A DNA stretch of 64,000 nucleotides from Microbacterium sp. C7(2022) (GCF_028823665.1 NZ_JAPEHV010000005.1:248001-312000), one strand, 5' to 3'. Positions 1 through 9,747 are shown, numbered from the stretch's first letter. Notes: generated from the sequence alone by a model not told the origin. Made by a program: numbers and translations.

Positions 1-2
1 TC

Positions 3-416
3 GCCTTCTTCGAGGGCGTGGATGACCGCACTCGCGCGGAAGAACTGGTGCGCGCAATTCTGTGGATCGATCAGGATCCTGCCGCATCGCCTTCGGAAGA
101 CGATGCCTGGTTCGACCACCAGCTGGTAGGCCTTTCCGCCGTGCGTGACGGTGCGACGGTGGGCCGTGTGGTCCGTGTCGAGCATCTCCCCGCGCAAGAC
201 CTGCTCGTGATTCGCGTGGTAGGCGACGGCAGCGGCGAGCGCGAGGTGCTCGTTCCCTTCGTCAAGGCGATCGTGCCCGAGGTTGATGTCGTCGCAGGCC
301 ATGTTGTCGTGACGCCTCCCGCGGGACTCTTCGAGGACATCGACGACGCCGATAACGGCGAAGCGGATGCCGCTCAAACCCGCGACGGTGTCGAAGAGGC
401 TCCTGACCAGGACTGA
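3..416 (+). CDS. rimM: Ribosome maturation factor RimM, 5'-partial
   Basis: The frame enters open from the left edge, so only the last 137 residues are present; the family is usually about 170-190 residues. RimM helps mature the 30S head and binds ribosomal protein S19. The visible part holds the end of the N-terminal RimM domain (FFEGVDDRTRAEELVR) and the PRC-barrel (QLVGLSAV near residue 40, VPFVKAIVPEVD near 85), then an acidic tail of about 30 residues. trmD normally follows rimM directly; here about 5.9 kb of nitrate genes lies between them. Identification is from recognised family sequence. Confidence 0.9.
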   Translation, partial: AFFEGVDDRTRAEELVRAILWIDQDPAASPSEDDAWFDHQLVGLSAVRDGATVGRVVRVEHLPAQDLLVIRVVGDGSGEREVLVPFVKAIVPEVDVVAGHVVVTPPAGLFEDIDDADNGEADAAQTRDGVEEAPDQD

Positions 417-458
417 TCTTCTTGCTCACGCGCCGCTATTCGTCGGCGTGAGATGCAT

Positions 459-496
459 GTGACGCGTTCGAAACACACGCGCACCGTCGGCGGAAC
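459..496 (+). promoter_or_regulatory. GlnR-type box upstream of nitrate reductase gene
   Basis: Four 5-mers at an exact 11-bp period: GTGAC (459-463), GAAAC (470-474), GCACC (481-485) and GGAAC (492-496), each separated by 6 bp. The actinobacterial GlnR consensus is GTnAC-N6-GAAAC repeated; the first pair is perfect, the second has one or two mismatches per unit. It lies 23-60 bp upstream of the start chosen at 519. A second reading of the same DNA, GTGAG (448), GAAAC (470), GGAAC (492), has the 22-bp phasing seen at narK and nirB. That GlnR binds here is inference. Confidence 0.65.
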
Positions 497-506
497 ATCC
501 TTTCGG

Positions 507-512
507 GATCAT
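507..512 (+). promoter_or_regulatory. Putative -10 of nitrate reductase gene (leaderless)
   Basis: GATCAT followed by 6 nt (513-518) and ATG at 519. This is the same -10/N6/start spacing found at many genes in this window. It sits 10 bp downstream of the last GlnR-box unit. The hexamer is weaker than the TAGACT/TAGCGT class. Confidence 0.4.
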
Positions 513-518
513 CGACAC

Positions 519-3500
519 ATGGTGCTGGTGGCAGATTCCGCATCGACGCTTCACGAGGCGTCGACGACCACTGTGCGCGGCGTGTGTTCGTACTGCGGCG
601 TGGGTTGCGGCATGAGCGTCACCTCCTCGTCTGAAGGTGGGGTCCGCACAGTCACGCGCACGGTCGGTGACCCCGAGCATCCCGCAAACCACGGGCGTCT
701 GTGCACGAAAGGCGCCACTCACGTCGAAGTGATGGCCGCGCCGGGCCGGTTGACCTCGGCCCATGTGAGGCCTGCCCGCCACGCTGAGCCCGAACCGGTC
801 TCCCTCGATGATGCGGTGACGGATGCCGCGACGCGGCTGCGCGCGATCATCGACGAACACGGACCCGACGCCGTCGCCCTCTACGTGTCCGGGCAGATGT
901 CCATCGAGGCGCAGTACCTGTCGAACAAGCTGATGAAGGGCTTCATCGGCGGCATCCACATCGAATCGAACTCGCGTCTGTGTATGGCTTCGGCTGGCAC
1001 CGGTTACAAACAGTCGCTCGGGGCCGATGGTCCACCGGGTTCCTATGACGATATCGACCGCGCTGATCTGTTCTTCGTCATCGGCTCGAACATGGCGGAC
1101 TGCCATCCGATTCTGTTCCTGCGAATGGCTGATCGACTCAAGCGCGGTGCCCGCCTGATTGTGGTGGATCCGCGACGCACGGCCACAGCTGACCGCGCCG
1201 ATCTCTACCTGCCGATCGCGCCCGGGACGGACCTGGCACTGCTCAACGGACTGTTGCATCTCTTGGTGAGAAGCGGCGACATCGACGAGGAGTTCATCGC
1301 CACGCACACCGACGGGTGGGACGCGATGCCCGACTTTCTCGCGGATTACACGCCGGAGCGCGTCGCCGCGATCACGGGGCTGGACCCGGATGACATTCGC
1401 ACGGCAGCGCAATGGATCGGGGAAGTCGGCGAGTGGATGACGCTGTGGACGATGGGGTTGAACCAGTCGACGCAAGGCACATGGAACACCAACGCGATTT
1501 GCAACCTGCACCTGGCCACCGGAGCGATCTGTCGTCCGGGGAGCGGGCCGTTCTCGCTCACCGGGCAGCCCAACGCCATGGGTGGCCGCGAGATGGGCTA
1601 CATGGGCCCGGGTCTCCCGGGCCAACGAGCGGTGTTCAACGCTGTTGATCGCGCGTTCACCGAGGAGGTGTGGGGACTTCCGGCGGACACGATCCGAACC
1701 GACGCCGGTGCCGGCACAATCGACATGTTCGAGCGTATGGCCGCCCGGGAGATCAAGGCCGCGTGGATCATCTGCACGAACCCGGTCGCGTCCGTCGCCA
1801 ACCGGCGCACCGTGATCGCGGGTCTGGAAGCGGCCGAGCTGGTGATCGTGCAGGACGTGTTCGCCGAGACGGCGACGAACCAGTACGCCGACGTGCTGCT
1901 CCCCGCGACGCTCTGGGTCGAGGCTGACGGAGTGCTCGTCAATAGCGAGCGCAACATGACGTTGTCGGCGCAGGCAGCGACGCCGCCGGGTGACGCCGAG
2001 CCTGATTGGCAATTGATCTGCCGTGTGGCGCAGGCGCTCGGATTCGGTGAAGCGTTCTCCTTCCGCTCCAGCGAAGAGGTCTTCGACGAGATCCGCCGGT
2101 TCGCCAACCCCGCAACCGGTTGGGACATCAGAGGCGTCACTTATGACCGGCTGCGAACCGGGCCCGTGCAATGGCCGTCGCCTCCGGGCGATGACGCGGC
2201 GCGGCATCCCATTCGATACCTCAACGATGGCGTCAGCCAGCACCTTCACGTTGCGCAGGATGGATCCGTGCCGCCGCTGGCATTCGCTACGCCGTCCCGG
2301 CGCGCACAGTTCTTCGCGCGCCCCCATCTCGGCACCGCCGAGCTTCCCGACGATGACTATCCGTTCATCCTCAACACCGGGCGCCTGCAGCACCAGTGGC
2401 ACACCATGACGAAGACGGGCAAAGTCGGCAAACTCGTGAAGCTGCATCCTGATCCGTTCGTTGAGATCCATCCCCACGATGCGCAGGCGCACGGCATCGC
2501 CGACGGAGACGACGTGGAGCTCACGTCGCGGCGGGGCCGCGTGGTTCTTCCGGCGAAGGTCAGTGACCGGGTGCAGATCGGATGCTGCTTCGCGCCATTC
2601 CACTGGAACGATGAGCACGGCGAGTACCTCACGGTGAATGCGGTGACCAGCGATGCTGTCGACGCGGCGTCGCTGCAGCCGGAGTTCAAGTTCGCCGCGG
2701 TATCACTCCGCAGAGTCGGACCCGCGCCGACGTCCGCGGCGACTCCTGCGGCCCTGGACATGTCGGGCGCGCGCGCAGCGCTCGATCGTGCGGGCGTGCG
2801 CGTGGGTGTGGCCCCTGATCTCGACGAACGCGAGCATGCGTACTTCTCGGGGTTTCTGTCCGCTCTCGAAGGTACGGTGCTGGCGCCGGGTGTCGTCCCC
2901 GTCCTGCCGGATGGCGCGCCCTTGCGTGCCCCGGCGCGCGCATGGTTCGACGGGGTGCTGGCGGGCTTGTATTCGCGTGCGACGGTTGCGACGGCCGGGG
3001 ATGTTGCCGGTGAGACGGCCCGCGCCGACGAGGTCGTTGTCCTGTGGGCGTCGCAGACAGGAAACGCCGAAGAGCTCGCCGAGTTGACGGCATCCACTCT
3101 GACCGATCGCGGCGTCGCTGCACGATCCATCAGCATGGCCGACTACTCCGTGGCAGAGCTGCAGGGGAAGTGCCGCGTTCTGGTGGTCACCTCGACGTTC
3201 GGCGACGGAGGCCCCCCAGATAACGGCTCGGGGCTGTGGAGCGCGCTCGCTCGCGCGGACGCGCCGCGTCTGGACGGCCTTCAGTTCGCCGTCCTCGCGA
3301 TCGGCGATTCGAACTACGACGAGTTTTGCGGACACGGTCGGAAGCTGGACGAACGCCTCGCGGAGCTGGGAGCGACGTCGATGCGTGCCCGGGTGGACTG
3401 CGAACCCGACTATCAGCGGGCAGCCATGGCATGGCTCGATGACATGTCGCGCATCCTCAGTGGATCGGATGAGGTCACGACGCCTGTGATGCCGGTGGCC

Positions 3501-4628
3501 ACATCCCGCCTCTTTACACGTACGAACCCGATCTCGGCACGACTGGTCGTCAACGAGTTGCTGACGTTGCCCGGTTCAGCCAAGGAGGTGCGCCGTATCG
3601 GATTCGACCTCGCCGACACGGGCGCGGTATACGAAGCCGGCGATTCGCTTGGCGTGATCTGCCCGCACAGCGACGCCGTCGTTGGGGAGTGGCTCGAGGT
3701 CACCGGGCTGTCGCCGCGCACGGTCGTCGAGGTCGATGGAACCGAGTACTACATGGCGGATGCCGCGCGCAGCGTGTTCGACATCACGAGGATCACTCCG
3801 GAGTTGCTGGCGTTCGTCGCCGAACGGCATGGTGACCCGCACCTGAACACGTTGCTGCGCCGTGACCACAAGAGCGGCTTGGCGCGGTTCGTGTGGAGCA
3901 TGCAAGCGATGGATCTGCTGCGGATGTTCCCGGTGCATGCTACCGCGGCGGAGTGGCTGAGTGTTCTGAAGAAGCTTCAGCCGCGTCAGTATTCGATTTC
4001 GTCGAGCTCCGCGCACGATCCCGACCGCGTCGAGTTGACCATCTCGGTCGTTCGGTTCGAGACAGAGGGCGGGCGGCACCGAGGGGGTGTGGGCTCGGCA
4101 TACCTCGCGGACGCCCAACTCGGCGATGAGGTCCAGATCTTCTTGCAGCGTTCGACACACTTCCGTCCGCCCGTCGATCCCGCTGCGCGGGCAATCATGA
4201 TCGGCCCGGGTACCGGCATCGCGCCCTTCCGTGGGTTCCTGCAGGAGCGTCGGGCAACGGGTGCGACCGGTCGCAACTGGCTGTTCTTCGGTGAGCAGCA
4301 CGAGGCGACGGACTTCTACTATCGCGACGAACTCTCGCAGTTCCGCGCAGAAGGCGTGCTGTCGCGGCTTGATCTCGCGTTTTCGCGTGACCAACGGCAG
4401 AAGGTGTACGTGCAGGATCGAATGATCGAGCACGGGGCTGAGCTGTATCGATGGCTGCAAGACGGCGCGTGTGTGTACGTGTGCGGCGATGCGTCGCGGA
4501 TGGCCGAAGACGTGGACGCTGCGCTCGTGCAGATCATTCAGCAGCACGGGTCGATGTCGCACGACGATGCGGTGCGTTACAAGGCGGATCTCGTCAGCGC
4601 GAAGCGCTACGCCCGCGACGTGTACTGA
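519..4628 (+). CDS. Self-contained assimilatory nitrate reductase (Mo-bisMGD catalytic domain fused to flavodoxin/FAD/NAD(P) reductase)
   Basis: Reduces nitrate to nitrite in the cytoplasm. From the ATG at 519 (1369 residues): N-terminal [4Fe-4S] site with C23, C26, C30 (CSYCGVGC) and C62 (RLCTKG); molybdopterin oxidoreductase domain to about 560 with the likely Mo-ligand Cys near 155 (SRLCMAS); molybdopterin-dinucleotide-binding domain about 610-730; flavodoxin domain from about 837 ([10 protein letters not shown]); FAD domain with RQYSISSS near 1154; NAD(P) domain with [12 protein letters not shown] near 1228 and [12 protein letters not shown] near the end. The back half is CysJ/P450-reductase-like, so no separate electron-transfer subunit is needed. 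The frame stays open back to an ATG at 453, but that would place the GlnR box inside the gene; 519 is preferred. It converges on narK. Confidence 0.9.
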   Translation: MVLVADSASTLHEASTTTVRGVCSYCGVGCGMSVTSSSEGGVRTVTRTVGDPEHPANHGRLCTKGATHVEVMAAPGRLTSAHVRPARHAEPEPVSLDDAVTDAATRLRAIIDEHGPDAVALYVSGQMSIEAQYLSNKLMKGFIGGIHIESNSRLCMASAGTGYKQSLGADGPPGSYDDIDRADLFFVIGSNMADCHPILFLRMADRLKRGARLIVVDPRRTATADRADLYLPIAPGTDLALLNGLLHLLVRSGDIDEEFIATHTDGWDAMPDFLADYTPERVAAITGLDPDDIRTAAQWIGEVGEWMTLWTMGLNQSTQGTWNTNAICNLHLATGAICRPGSGPFSLTGQPNAMGGREMGYMGPGLPGQRAVFNAVDRAFTEEVWGLPADTIRTDAGAGTIDMFERMAAREIKAAWIICTNPVASVANRRTVIAGLEAAELVIVQDVFAETATNQYADVLLPATLWVEADGVLVNSERNMTLSAQAATPPGDAEPDWQLICRVAQALGFGEAFSFRSSEEVFDEIRRFANPATGWDIRGVTYDRLRTGPVQWPSPPGDDAARHPIRYLNDGVSQHLHVAQDGSVPPLAFATPSRRAQFFARPHLGTAELPDDDYPFILNTGRLQHQWHTMTKTGKVGKLVKLHPDPFVEIHPHDAQAHGIADGDDVELTSRRGRVVLPAKVSDRVQIGCCFAPFHWNDEHGEYLTVNAVTSDAVDAASLQPEFKFAAVSLRRVGPAPTSAATPAALDMSGARAALDRAGVRVGVAPDLDEREHAYFSGFLSALEGTVLAPGVVPVLPDGAPLRAPARAWFDGVLAGLYSRATVATAGDVAGETARADEVVVLWASQTGNAEELAELTASTLTDRGVAARSISMADYSVAELQGKCRVLVVTSTFGDGGPPDNGSGLWSALARADAPRLDGLQFAVLAIGDSNYDEFCGHGRKLDERLAELGATSMRARVDCEPDYQRAAMAWLDDMSRILSGSDEVTTPVMPVATSRLFTRTNPISARLVVNELLTLPGSAKEVRRIGFDLADTGAVYEAGDSLGVICPHSDAVVGEWLEVTGLSPRTVVEVDGTEYYMADAARSVFDITRITPELLAFVAERHGDPHLNTLLRRDHKSGLARFVWSMQAMDLLRMFPVHATAAEWLSVLKKLQPRQYSISSSSAHDPDRVELTISVVRFETEGGRHRGGVGSAYLADAQLGDEVQIFLQRSTHFRPPVDPAARAIMIGPGTGIAPFRGFLQERRATGATGRNWLFFGEQHEATDFYYRDELSQFRAEGVLSRLDLAFSRDQRQKVYVQDRMIEHGAELYRWLQDGACVYVCGDASRMAEDVDAALVQIIQQHGSMSHDDAVRYKADLVSAKRYARDVY

Positions 4629-4637
4629 CCAACGAAC

Positions 4638-4672
4638 GGATGGCCCGCACCTCTCAGAGGTGCGGGCCATCC
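4638..4672. terminator. Bidirectional terminator between nitrate reductase gene and narK
   Basis: Perfect 17-bp inverted repeat: GGATGGCCCGCACCTCT (4638-4654), one base, then its reverse complement (4656-4672). It lies between two convergent stop codons. A short T-rich stretch (atttgtgt) follows on the plus strand. Confidence 0.85.
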
Positions 4673-4693
4673 ATTTGTGTGGGGTGGCGTCGC

Positions 4694-6115
4694 TCAGATC
4701 CGCTGCTGAGCCAGCGCGCGGCGGGGAATCATGTAGATGACAGCCGTGAGCACCATCAGCACGACATATCCGATGACGAAGCCGTAGAACGCGGCGTTGT
4801 AGCTTCCCGAGGTCAACTGCGATGCGTTGAGGATCTGGGGGATGAGGAATCCGCCGTACGCGCCGATTGCGGAGATCAAACCGAGCGCTGCGGCCGACTT
4901 GCGCTGCATCTTCAGGCCCTCCGGGGTTCCGGGTAGGGCTCCGGTTGCCAGCCCTCGTGCGGCGAAGATGTTTGGAATCATGCGGTACGTCGACCCGTTG
5001 CCCATGCCGGTCGCGGCGAAGAGCACCAAGAAGCATCCGAGAAACACCCAGAAGTTCTGAAGGGGTAACGTCAGCACCAGGGAGAGAGCACCGAGTGCCA
5101 TGACGGCGAAGGCGCTAACGGTCATGCGCGCACCGCCGAACCGGTCGGCCAGTTTGCCTCCGTAGGGGCGTGCCAGCGAGCCGATCAGGGCGCCCAAGAA
5201 TGCCAGCGACACGGCGGCCCCACCGACCTGGAACGTGGAGAACTCGGGGAACTGATCCGCGATCAGCTTCGGGAACACACTGGCGAAGCCGATGAACGAT
5301 CCGAAGGTGCCGATGTAGAGCAGCGCCATGACCCACAGGTGGGGCTCGCGAAGCGCCGCGGCCGAGCCGGCGAAATCCGCCTTGGCCGATGAGATGTTGT
5401 CCATGTACTTCCACGCGCCCCAGATGGCGACGAGGATGAGCGGAATCCACATCCAGCCGGCGAGCGAGATGTTGAGGACCGTGCCGGCGCCGATGGTGAC
5501 CGCGATCGGGACCGCGAACTGCGCGACCGACGTCCCCAGGTTGCCTCCGGCGGCGTTGAGTCCGAGCGCCCAACCCTTCTCCTTCTGCGGGAAGAAGTAG
5601 GTGATGTTGGCCATCGAACTGGCGAAGTTACCGCCGCCGACGCCACCGAGCGCGGCAACGAGCAACAAGACGCCGAACGGCGTTTCGGGGTTCGATACCA
5701 CGATGCCGAGCAGCACCGCGGGGATCAACAGCAGCGCCGCCGAGATCATCGTCCAGTTGCGGCCGCCGACAAGCGCGACCATGAACGTGTAGGGGAACCG
5801 CAACGTCGCCCCGACAAGAGAAGGCAACGAGATCAGCCAGAAGAGCTCGGAGCTGGTCAGGGTGAAGCCTGCCGCAGGAAGCATCACGACGACGATGCTC
5901 CACAGCTGCCAGACGATGAAGCCCAGGAACTCGGCGAAGATCGACCACCCGAGATTGCGGCGAGCGATGGCTTTTCCTGTGGTTGCCCAGAACGTGGGCT
6001 CCTCGGGGTTCCAGCCATCGATCCAGCGGCCGGGCCTGTGGGTGAGCACGACCGCGGTGTCGGCCGAGGATGGAGCAGCGATGTCCGTCGTGGACGGAGT
6101 GACGGTCTGAGTCAT
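4694..6115 (-). CDS. narK: Nitrate/nitrite MFS transporter NarK
   Basis: 473 residues with about 12 predicted hydrophobic segments, the usual NarK/NasA-type size. It carries the nitrate-porter signature region [20 protein letters not shown] (about 165-185) followed by NAAGGNLG, and a matching Gly-rich motif in the second half ([16 protein letters not shown]). It imports nitrate, possibly exchanging or exporting nitrite, across the cytoplasmic membrane. ATG at 6115 has a good ribosome-binding site (AGGAGG, spacing 4). It is convergent with the nitrate reductase gene and divergent from trmD, and has its own promoter with the layout shared with nirB. Confidence 0.93.
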   Translation of the reverse strand: MTQTVTPSTTDIAAPSSADTAVVLTHRPGRWIDGWNPEEPTFWATTGKAIARRNLGWSIFAEFLGFIVWQLWSIVVVMLPAAGFTLTSSELFWLISLPSLVGATLRFPYTFMVALVGGRNWTMISAALLLIPAVLLGIVVSNPETPFGVLLLVAALGGVGGGNFASSMANITYFFPQKEKGWALGLNAAGGNLGTSVAQFAVPIAVTIGAGTVLNISLAGWMWIPLILVAIWGAWKYMDNISSAKADFAGSAAALREPHLWVMALLYIGTFGSFIGFASVFPKLIADQFPEFSTFQVGGAAVSLAFLGALIGSLARPYGGKLADRFGGARMTVSAFAVMALGALSLVLTLPLQNFWVFLGCFLVLFAATGMGNGSTYRMIPNIFAARGLATGALPGTPEGLKMQRKSAAALGLISAIGAYGGFLIPQILNASQLTSGSYNAAFYGFVIGYVVLMVLTAVIYMIPRRALAQQRI

Positions 6116-6142
6116 GACGCCTCCTGAGGAATGGTGTTGCTC

Positions 6143-6208
6143 ACGCTACGGACGACGTGTTTCCAGGCCTGCCCCCGGCGGGTTACCTCTGGATCAACTT
6201 CGCTTCAC
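6143..6208 (-). promoter_or_regulatory. narK promoter with 22-bp-phased operator
   Basis: On the minus strand: GTGAA (6208), 17 bp, GTAAC (6186), 17 bp, GGAAAC (6164), 10 bp, TAGCGT (-10, 6148-6143), then a 27-nt stretch to the narK ATG. The same elements with identical spacings occur upstream of nirB. The units are 22 bp (two helical turns) apart, so the site spans about -72 to -22 from the start of transcription, consistent with an activator. GlnR or NnaR are the candidate binders (inference). Confidence 0.65.
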
Positions 6209-6237
6209 CGCCTCGATGGTCACGGGGTTAGTGCGTC

Positions 6238-6253
6238 GTCACACACTCGAAAC
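6238..6253 (+). promoter_or_regulatory. GlnR-type half-site between narK and trmD
   Basis: GTCAC-N6-GAAAC, a perfect match to the GTnAC-N6-GAAAC unit. It overlaps the -35 region of the putative trmD promoter and is about 125 bp upstream of the narK start, so which gene it would serve is unclear. Confidence 0.45.
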
Positions 6254-6265
6254 ACGGGCACTGCC

Positions 6266-6271
6266 TACACT
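6266..6271 (+). promoter_or_regulatory. Putative trmD -10, leaderless
   Basis: TACACT, then 7 nt, then the trmD ATG at 6279. No Shine-Dalgarno is visible, which fits transcription starting at the start codon. Confidence 0.5.
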
Positions 6272-6278
6272 CGAAGTC

Positions 6279-6971
6279 ATGCGAGTCGATATCGTCACGA
6301 TCTTTCCTGCCTTCTTCGACGTGCTCGACGTCTCGCTGCTCGGCAAGGCCCGCGAGCGTGGCATCCTCGACGTCGGCGTCCACGATCTGCGCAACTGGAC
6401 GTACGATCGCCACCGCACCGTCGACGACACTCCTTACGGGGGTGGCGCGGGAATGGTCATGAAGCCCGACCCATGGGGTGAAGCCCTGGACTCCGTGATC
6501 ACCGACGATGCGGTGCTCATCGTGCCGTCGCCCGCCGGGGAGCGGTTCACTCAGTCGATCGCGCGGGAACTGGCATCCGAGTCTCACCTGGTGTTCGCCT
6601 GCGGTCGATATGAAGGAATCGATCAGCGAGTGGTCGATCACTACGCCGCGCGCGGGCGGGTGCGTCTGATGAGCCTCGGGGATTACGTCCTCAACGGCGG
6701 CGAGGTGGCGTCGCTCGCGATGATCGAAGCGGTCTCACGGTTGATTCCGGGCATGGTCGGCAATCCCGAGAGTCTCGTGGAGGAATCGCACGAGGAGGAC
6801 GGGATGCTGGAGTACCCGAGCTACACGAAGCCGGCGGTATGGCGTGAGCTCGAAGTTCCTCCCGTGCTTCTCAGTGGCAATCACGGGGCCGTCGCCGCGT
6901 GGCGACGTGAGCAGAGCCTCGAACGCACTCGCCGGGTGCGCCCAGACCTTCTGCCCGCGCAGACCGAGTGA
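6279..6971 (+). CDS. trmD: tRNA (guanine-37-N1)-methyltransferase TrmD
   Basis: 230 residues; SAM-dependent methylation of G37 next to the anticodon, which prevents +1 frameshifting. Starts [14 protein letters not shown] as in the family, with [13 protein letters not shown] near 50, the SPOUT-knot region with [11 protein letters not shown] near 110 and [11 protein letters not shown] near 135. The frame is open upstream to 6114, but the family start and a -10 hexamer 7 nt upstream place it at 6279. It is separated from rimM and rplS, its usual partners, by nitrate genes on both sides. Confidence 0.95.
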   Translation: MRVDIVTIFPAFFDVLDVSLLGKARERGILDVGVHDLRNWTYDRHRTVDDTPYGGGAGMVMKPDPWGEALDSVITDDAVLIVPSPAGERFTQSIARELASESHLVFACGRYEGIDQRVVDHYAARGRVRLMSLGDYVLNGGEVASLAMIEAVSRLIPGMVGNPESLVEESHEEDGMLEYPSYTKPAVWRELEVPPVLLSGNHGAVAAWRREQSLERTRRVRPDLLPAQTE

Positions 6972-6983
6972 GAGTGGGCTGAT

Positions 6984-8123
6984 TCAGTCAGCCGGATCGA
7001 GCACGTTGATGCGGTAGCCGCGCTTGACGACGGTCTTGATGACGTCGGGCGCGCCCAACGCCTCGCGGACCCGGGCCACGGCCATCTCAACGGCATGCGT
7101 ATTGGCTCCCGAACGAGGCAGGGCATCCTGAAGTCGCGCGCGAGAGACGACACCGCCGGCGGCATCGAAGAGTACCGCCAGAACATCGACCCCGGTGCGG
7201 GAGAGGGGGATGTGGCATTCGGCGAGGATCGCGCCGGTGCTGCGCATCTCCAACCGACCGGCGACCGTCGGCAAATGCGCGGCGTGCCCGCTGCCGAAAT
7301 GGGTGACGACGGCCCGGACGAGGGATCCCAGGCGACCACGATCGGCGACCAATGGCTCGATTCCTGCTCGTCGAAGGGGGCCGGCGGTGACGGGGCCGAC
7401 CGAGGCCATCAGAATGCGACCGGTGTCGCTCAGGTCAGCGATGTCATCGAGGACGCCCTCGCGGCGCGCGGTGGCAAGCCATTCGGCTGCTCCGGGTGCC
7501 GAGGTGAACAGCACAGCATCCACCTCACCCTGAGCGGTGGCGATGACAGAGCGACGGACGACTTCGGGGTCGGGGGGTGGGCCCCAGCGATACACCGTGA
7601 GGCTGACGACATCGGCACCCGCGGTCTGAAAGAGGTCGTCGAGACCGTCAGCACCGGATCCGTGGTGCTGAACGGCGACGCGGCGACCCTCCATACCCTG
7701 CGCGAGCAGGTACTCGCCGAGTTCGGCCGAAGTCTCTGACTCGGCGACCCAATCTGCGACCAACCCGGCCTGCTGGATCGCGCCCCGAGCCTTGGGGCCT
7801 CTGGCGACGATCTGCGCCCCCTCGAGTGCCGCGTGAAGGTCATCGAGGACACCCGCTTCGTCGGCGGCCTCCATCCATCCGCGGAATCCCACTCCCGTGG
7901 TGACGACAACCACCGCGGGCGGGTTCGCGATCAGGTCGCGTGTCGCGGAGAGCAGCGCGTCGTCATCGATGTGCGGAACGATCGTCAGCGCCGGGGCGGT
8001 GCGCACTGTCGCGCCGTGCCGTTCAAGGGCGGCCGTCAGTTCGAGGGAGCGGCGATCAACGGCGATGAGGATCGTGCATCCCTCGAGTGCGGCCGAGAGG
8101 GGAGATCGGGTGGGGGGAGTCAC
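6984..8123 (-). CDS. nnaR: NnaR-type regulator: uroporphyrinogen-III synthase-like domain plus winged helix
   Basis: 379 residues. Residues 1-265 match the HemD (uroporphyrinogen-III synthase) fold: two alpha/beta lobes, VVVTTGVGFRGW near 75 and VLFTSAPGAAEW near 200. Residues about 275-372 are an OmpR-type winged helix (HAVEMAVARVREALG, then TVVKRGYRIN). In Streptomyces and mycobacteria this architecture is NnaR, a co-activator with GlnR of nitrate/nitrite genes. It is last in the nirB-nirD-cobA-nnaR operon; its GTG overlaps the cobA stop by 4 nt (GTGA). It could also be an active HemD; context favours a regulator. Confidence 0.82.
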   Translation of the reverse strand: MTPPTRSPLSAALEGCTILIAVDRRSLELTAALERHGATVRTAPALTIVPHIDDDALLSATRDLIANPPAVVVVTTGVGFRGWMEAADEAGVLDDLHAALEGAQIVARGPKARGAIQQAGLVADWVAESETSAELGEYLLAQGMEGRRVAVQHHGSGADGLDDLFQTAGADVVSLTVYRWGPPPDPEVVRRSVIATAQGEVDAVLFTSAPGAAEWLATARREGVLDDIADLSDTGRILMASVGPVTAGPLRRAGIEPLVADRGRLGSLVRAVVTHFGSGHAAHLPTVAGRLEMRSTGAILAECHIPLSRTGVDVLAVLFDAAGGVVSRARLQDALPRSGANTHAVEMAVARVREALGAPDVIKTVVKRGYRINVLDPAD

Positions 8124-9367
8124 CGGTGCGTGTCACCTGCCAGAGTGTGTGCGTTCGTCGACGGCTGGGGGTATAGCAGACCTTCTCGAGCGACGTGCCC
8201 GATGACGATCACTGCGGGGTTCGCGACTCCTGCGGCCGCGGCATCCGATGCCGCTTTCCCTAGCGTAGTGCGGGTGGTTCTCTGTCGCGGGGTGTGACCC
8301 GCTTCCACGATGGCGACGGGGCGGTCCGCAGGTACTCCTGCGGCGAGAGCCGTCGCTGCGAGGCGTGGAATTTCAGCGACCCCCATGAGAATCACGCACG
8401 TCACGTCGTATTGGCGCATGGCTTCAAGTGCGGCTTCTGTCACTTCTCCGTGACCGTGCATCACGTACAGCTGTGACGCCGTTCCCCGATGCAGAACGGG
8501 GATACCGGCCGCCTGAGGGACCGAGACCGCGCTGGTGAGTCCCGGAACCACCTCGACGGGAACCCCGGCCTCGTGGCACGCGCGGACCTCTTCGCCGCCT
8601 CGTCCGAAGACGAACGAGTCGCCGCCCTTGAGACGCACGACGCGCTTGCCCGCACGTGCGTGGGAGACCAGGAGCGCATTGATTTCCTCCTGGGGAACCG
8701 GGTGGCTTCCCGGTCGCTTCCCGACGTCGATCACCTCGACGTCGGGCTCCAGCTCTTTCAGCACGTCGACGGGTCCGAGTCGATCCGCGACGATCACGTC
8801 GGCCTCCGCGATGAGACGTCGACCGCGGATCGTGAGCAGATCGATGGGGCCAGGGCCGCCACCGACGAGGTCAACACGGCCCGGTGCGCTGCTGCGTCGA
8901 CGCCGTACCGGTAGGGCACCTCGGTCGAGAAGCTCGCCGATCGCGTTGCGAACTCGCGCGGCACGGCGCGGATCCGCGCCCGAATCTGAGACTGCACCCA
9001 CGACGACATCGCCGGAGCGCGTCTCTGCGGCCAGCCGAGCTGTTCCATGTGTTGCTGCGCTCGCGTTGATGCACAGGATTTGTCGCTGCTCGCACAGAGC
9101 CGCGATACGCGCATCGGTGCGCCTATCGCCGCTCGCTGCGTGAACCAGCCACGTGCCGCGCAGGTCACGGGCGCGGGGGAGTCGCCTCACCCAGGGGAGA
9201 GCGTGCGCGCGGATGAGCGTTTCGACCTCGCTGGCCACGCGCGGGGCGTAGACCGCGACGCGCGCGCCGTCCCGCACGAAGCGCTCGATGCGGCGCGCCG
9301 TCCCGGCAGCACCACCGACAACCACGACACGGCGCCCCGCGAGCGACACGCCGAGCAGGGTCGTCAT
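8120..9367 (-). CDS. cobA: Sirohaem synthase: uroporphyrinogen-III C-methyltransferase with N-terminal precorrin-2 dehydrogenase-like domain
   Basis: 415 residues, CysG-like. The N-terminal third is a Rossmann domain (VVVVGGAAGTARRIERF near 12) resembling precorrin-2 dehydrogenase/ferrochelatase. The C-terminal 250 residues are the SAM-dependent methyltransferase with VDLVGGGPGPIDLLTIRG near 165, VVRLKGGDSFVFGRGGEE near 245 and VVPGLTSAVSVPQAAGIPVL near 275. It supplies sirohaem for NirB. ATG at 9367 is within the nirD stop (ATGA overlap), so it is probably translationally coupled. Whether the N-terminal half still does both later steps cannot be told from sequence. Confidence 0.9.
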   Translation of the reverse strand: MTTLLGVSLAGRRVVVVGGAAGTARRIERFVRDGARVAVYAPRVASEVETLIRAHALPWVRRLPRARDLRGTWLVHAASGDRRTDARIAALCEQRQILCINASAATHGTARLAAETRSGDVVVGAVSDSGADPRRAARVRNAIGELLDRGALPVRRRRSSAPGRVDLVGGGPGPIDLLTIRGRRLIAEADVIVADRLGPVDVLKELEPDVEVIDVGKRPGSHPVPQEEINALLVSHARAGKRVVRLKGGDSFVFGRGGEEVRACHEAGVPVEVVPGLTSAVSVPQAAGIPVLHRGTASQLYVMHGHGEVTEAALEAMRQYDVTCVILMGVAEIPRLAATALAAGVPADRPVAIVEAGHTPRQRTTRTTLGKAASDAAAAGVANPAVIVIGHVAREGLLYPQPSTNAHTLAGDTHR

Positions 9368-9747
9368 GCGCCGGCATCCCATCGCACGTACACGTCACCC
9401 GCGCTCACTGTGGCGGGCCATACCCGCAGAGAACGAGCATCCTTGCCCTGGGTATCCATGCATATGCCGGTGCGCAGATCGAACACTTGCTTGTACATCG
9501 GCGAAGCGACAGACGGTGCATCCTGCCGGGTCCCGACGATGCCGCGCGAAATGACATGCGCGTCACTGTAAGGATCCAGATTCGACACGGCATGCACGTG
9601 GCCGTCGCGCAGCAAGAAGAGTGCGAGTTGCGTGCTTCCCAAAAGGGCGGCCCTTCCGCGCTCGACCTCGAGATCGGTCAGAGCACATACCCGCACCCAT
9701 CCGGGGTGCTCGGCGAGTTGGTCAGGCGTGGCATCCACGAGAGTCAT
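9364..9747 (-). CDS. nirD: Nitrite reductase small subunit NirD
   Basis: 127 residues, Rieske-like fold partner of NirB (WVRVCALTDLEVERGRAALL near 17, HAVSNLDPYSDAHVISRGIV near 52, SPMYKQVFDLRTGICMD near 82). As usual for NirD, the Rieske Cys/His cluster ligands are missing (NLDP where CxH would be). Start ATG at 9747 lies inside the nirB stop (ATGA). The frame is open further upstream inside nirB, but that part has no NirD similarity. Confidence 0.93.
   Translation of the reverse strand: MTLVDATPDQLAEHPGWVRVCALTDLEVERGRAALLGSTQLALFLLRDGHVHAVSNLDPYSDAHVISRGIVGTRQDAPSVASPMYKQVFDLRTGICMDTQGKDARSLRVWPATVSAGDVYVRWDAGA

Noticed and set aside
453..518. ATG at 453 as start of the nitrate reductase.
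   Set aside because: It has no ribosome-binding site, the extra 22 residues are not family-like, and they fall on a GlnR-type box and the -10.
426..5036. Very long open frames on the minus strand opposite the nitrate reductase gene (about 730 and 486 codons).
   Set aside because: High-GC shadow frames; their translations are Arg/His-rich without domains, and the plus-strand gene has clear family motifs throughout.
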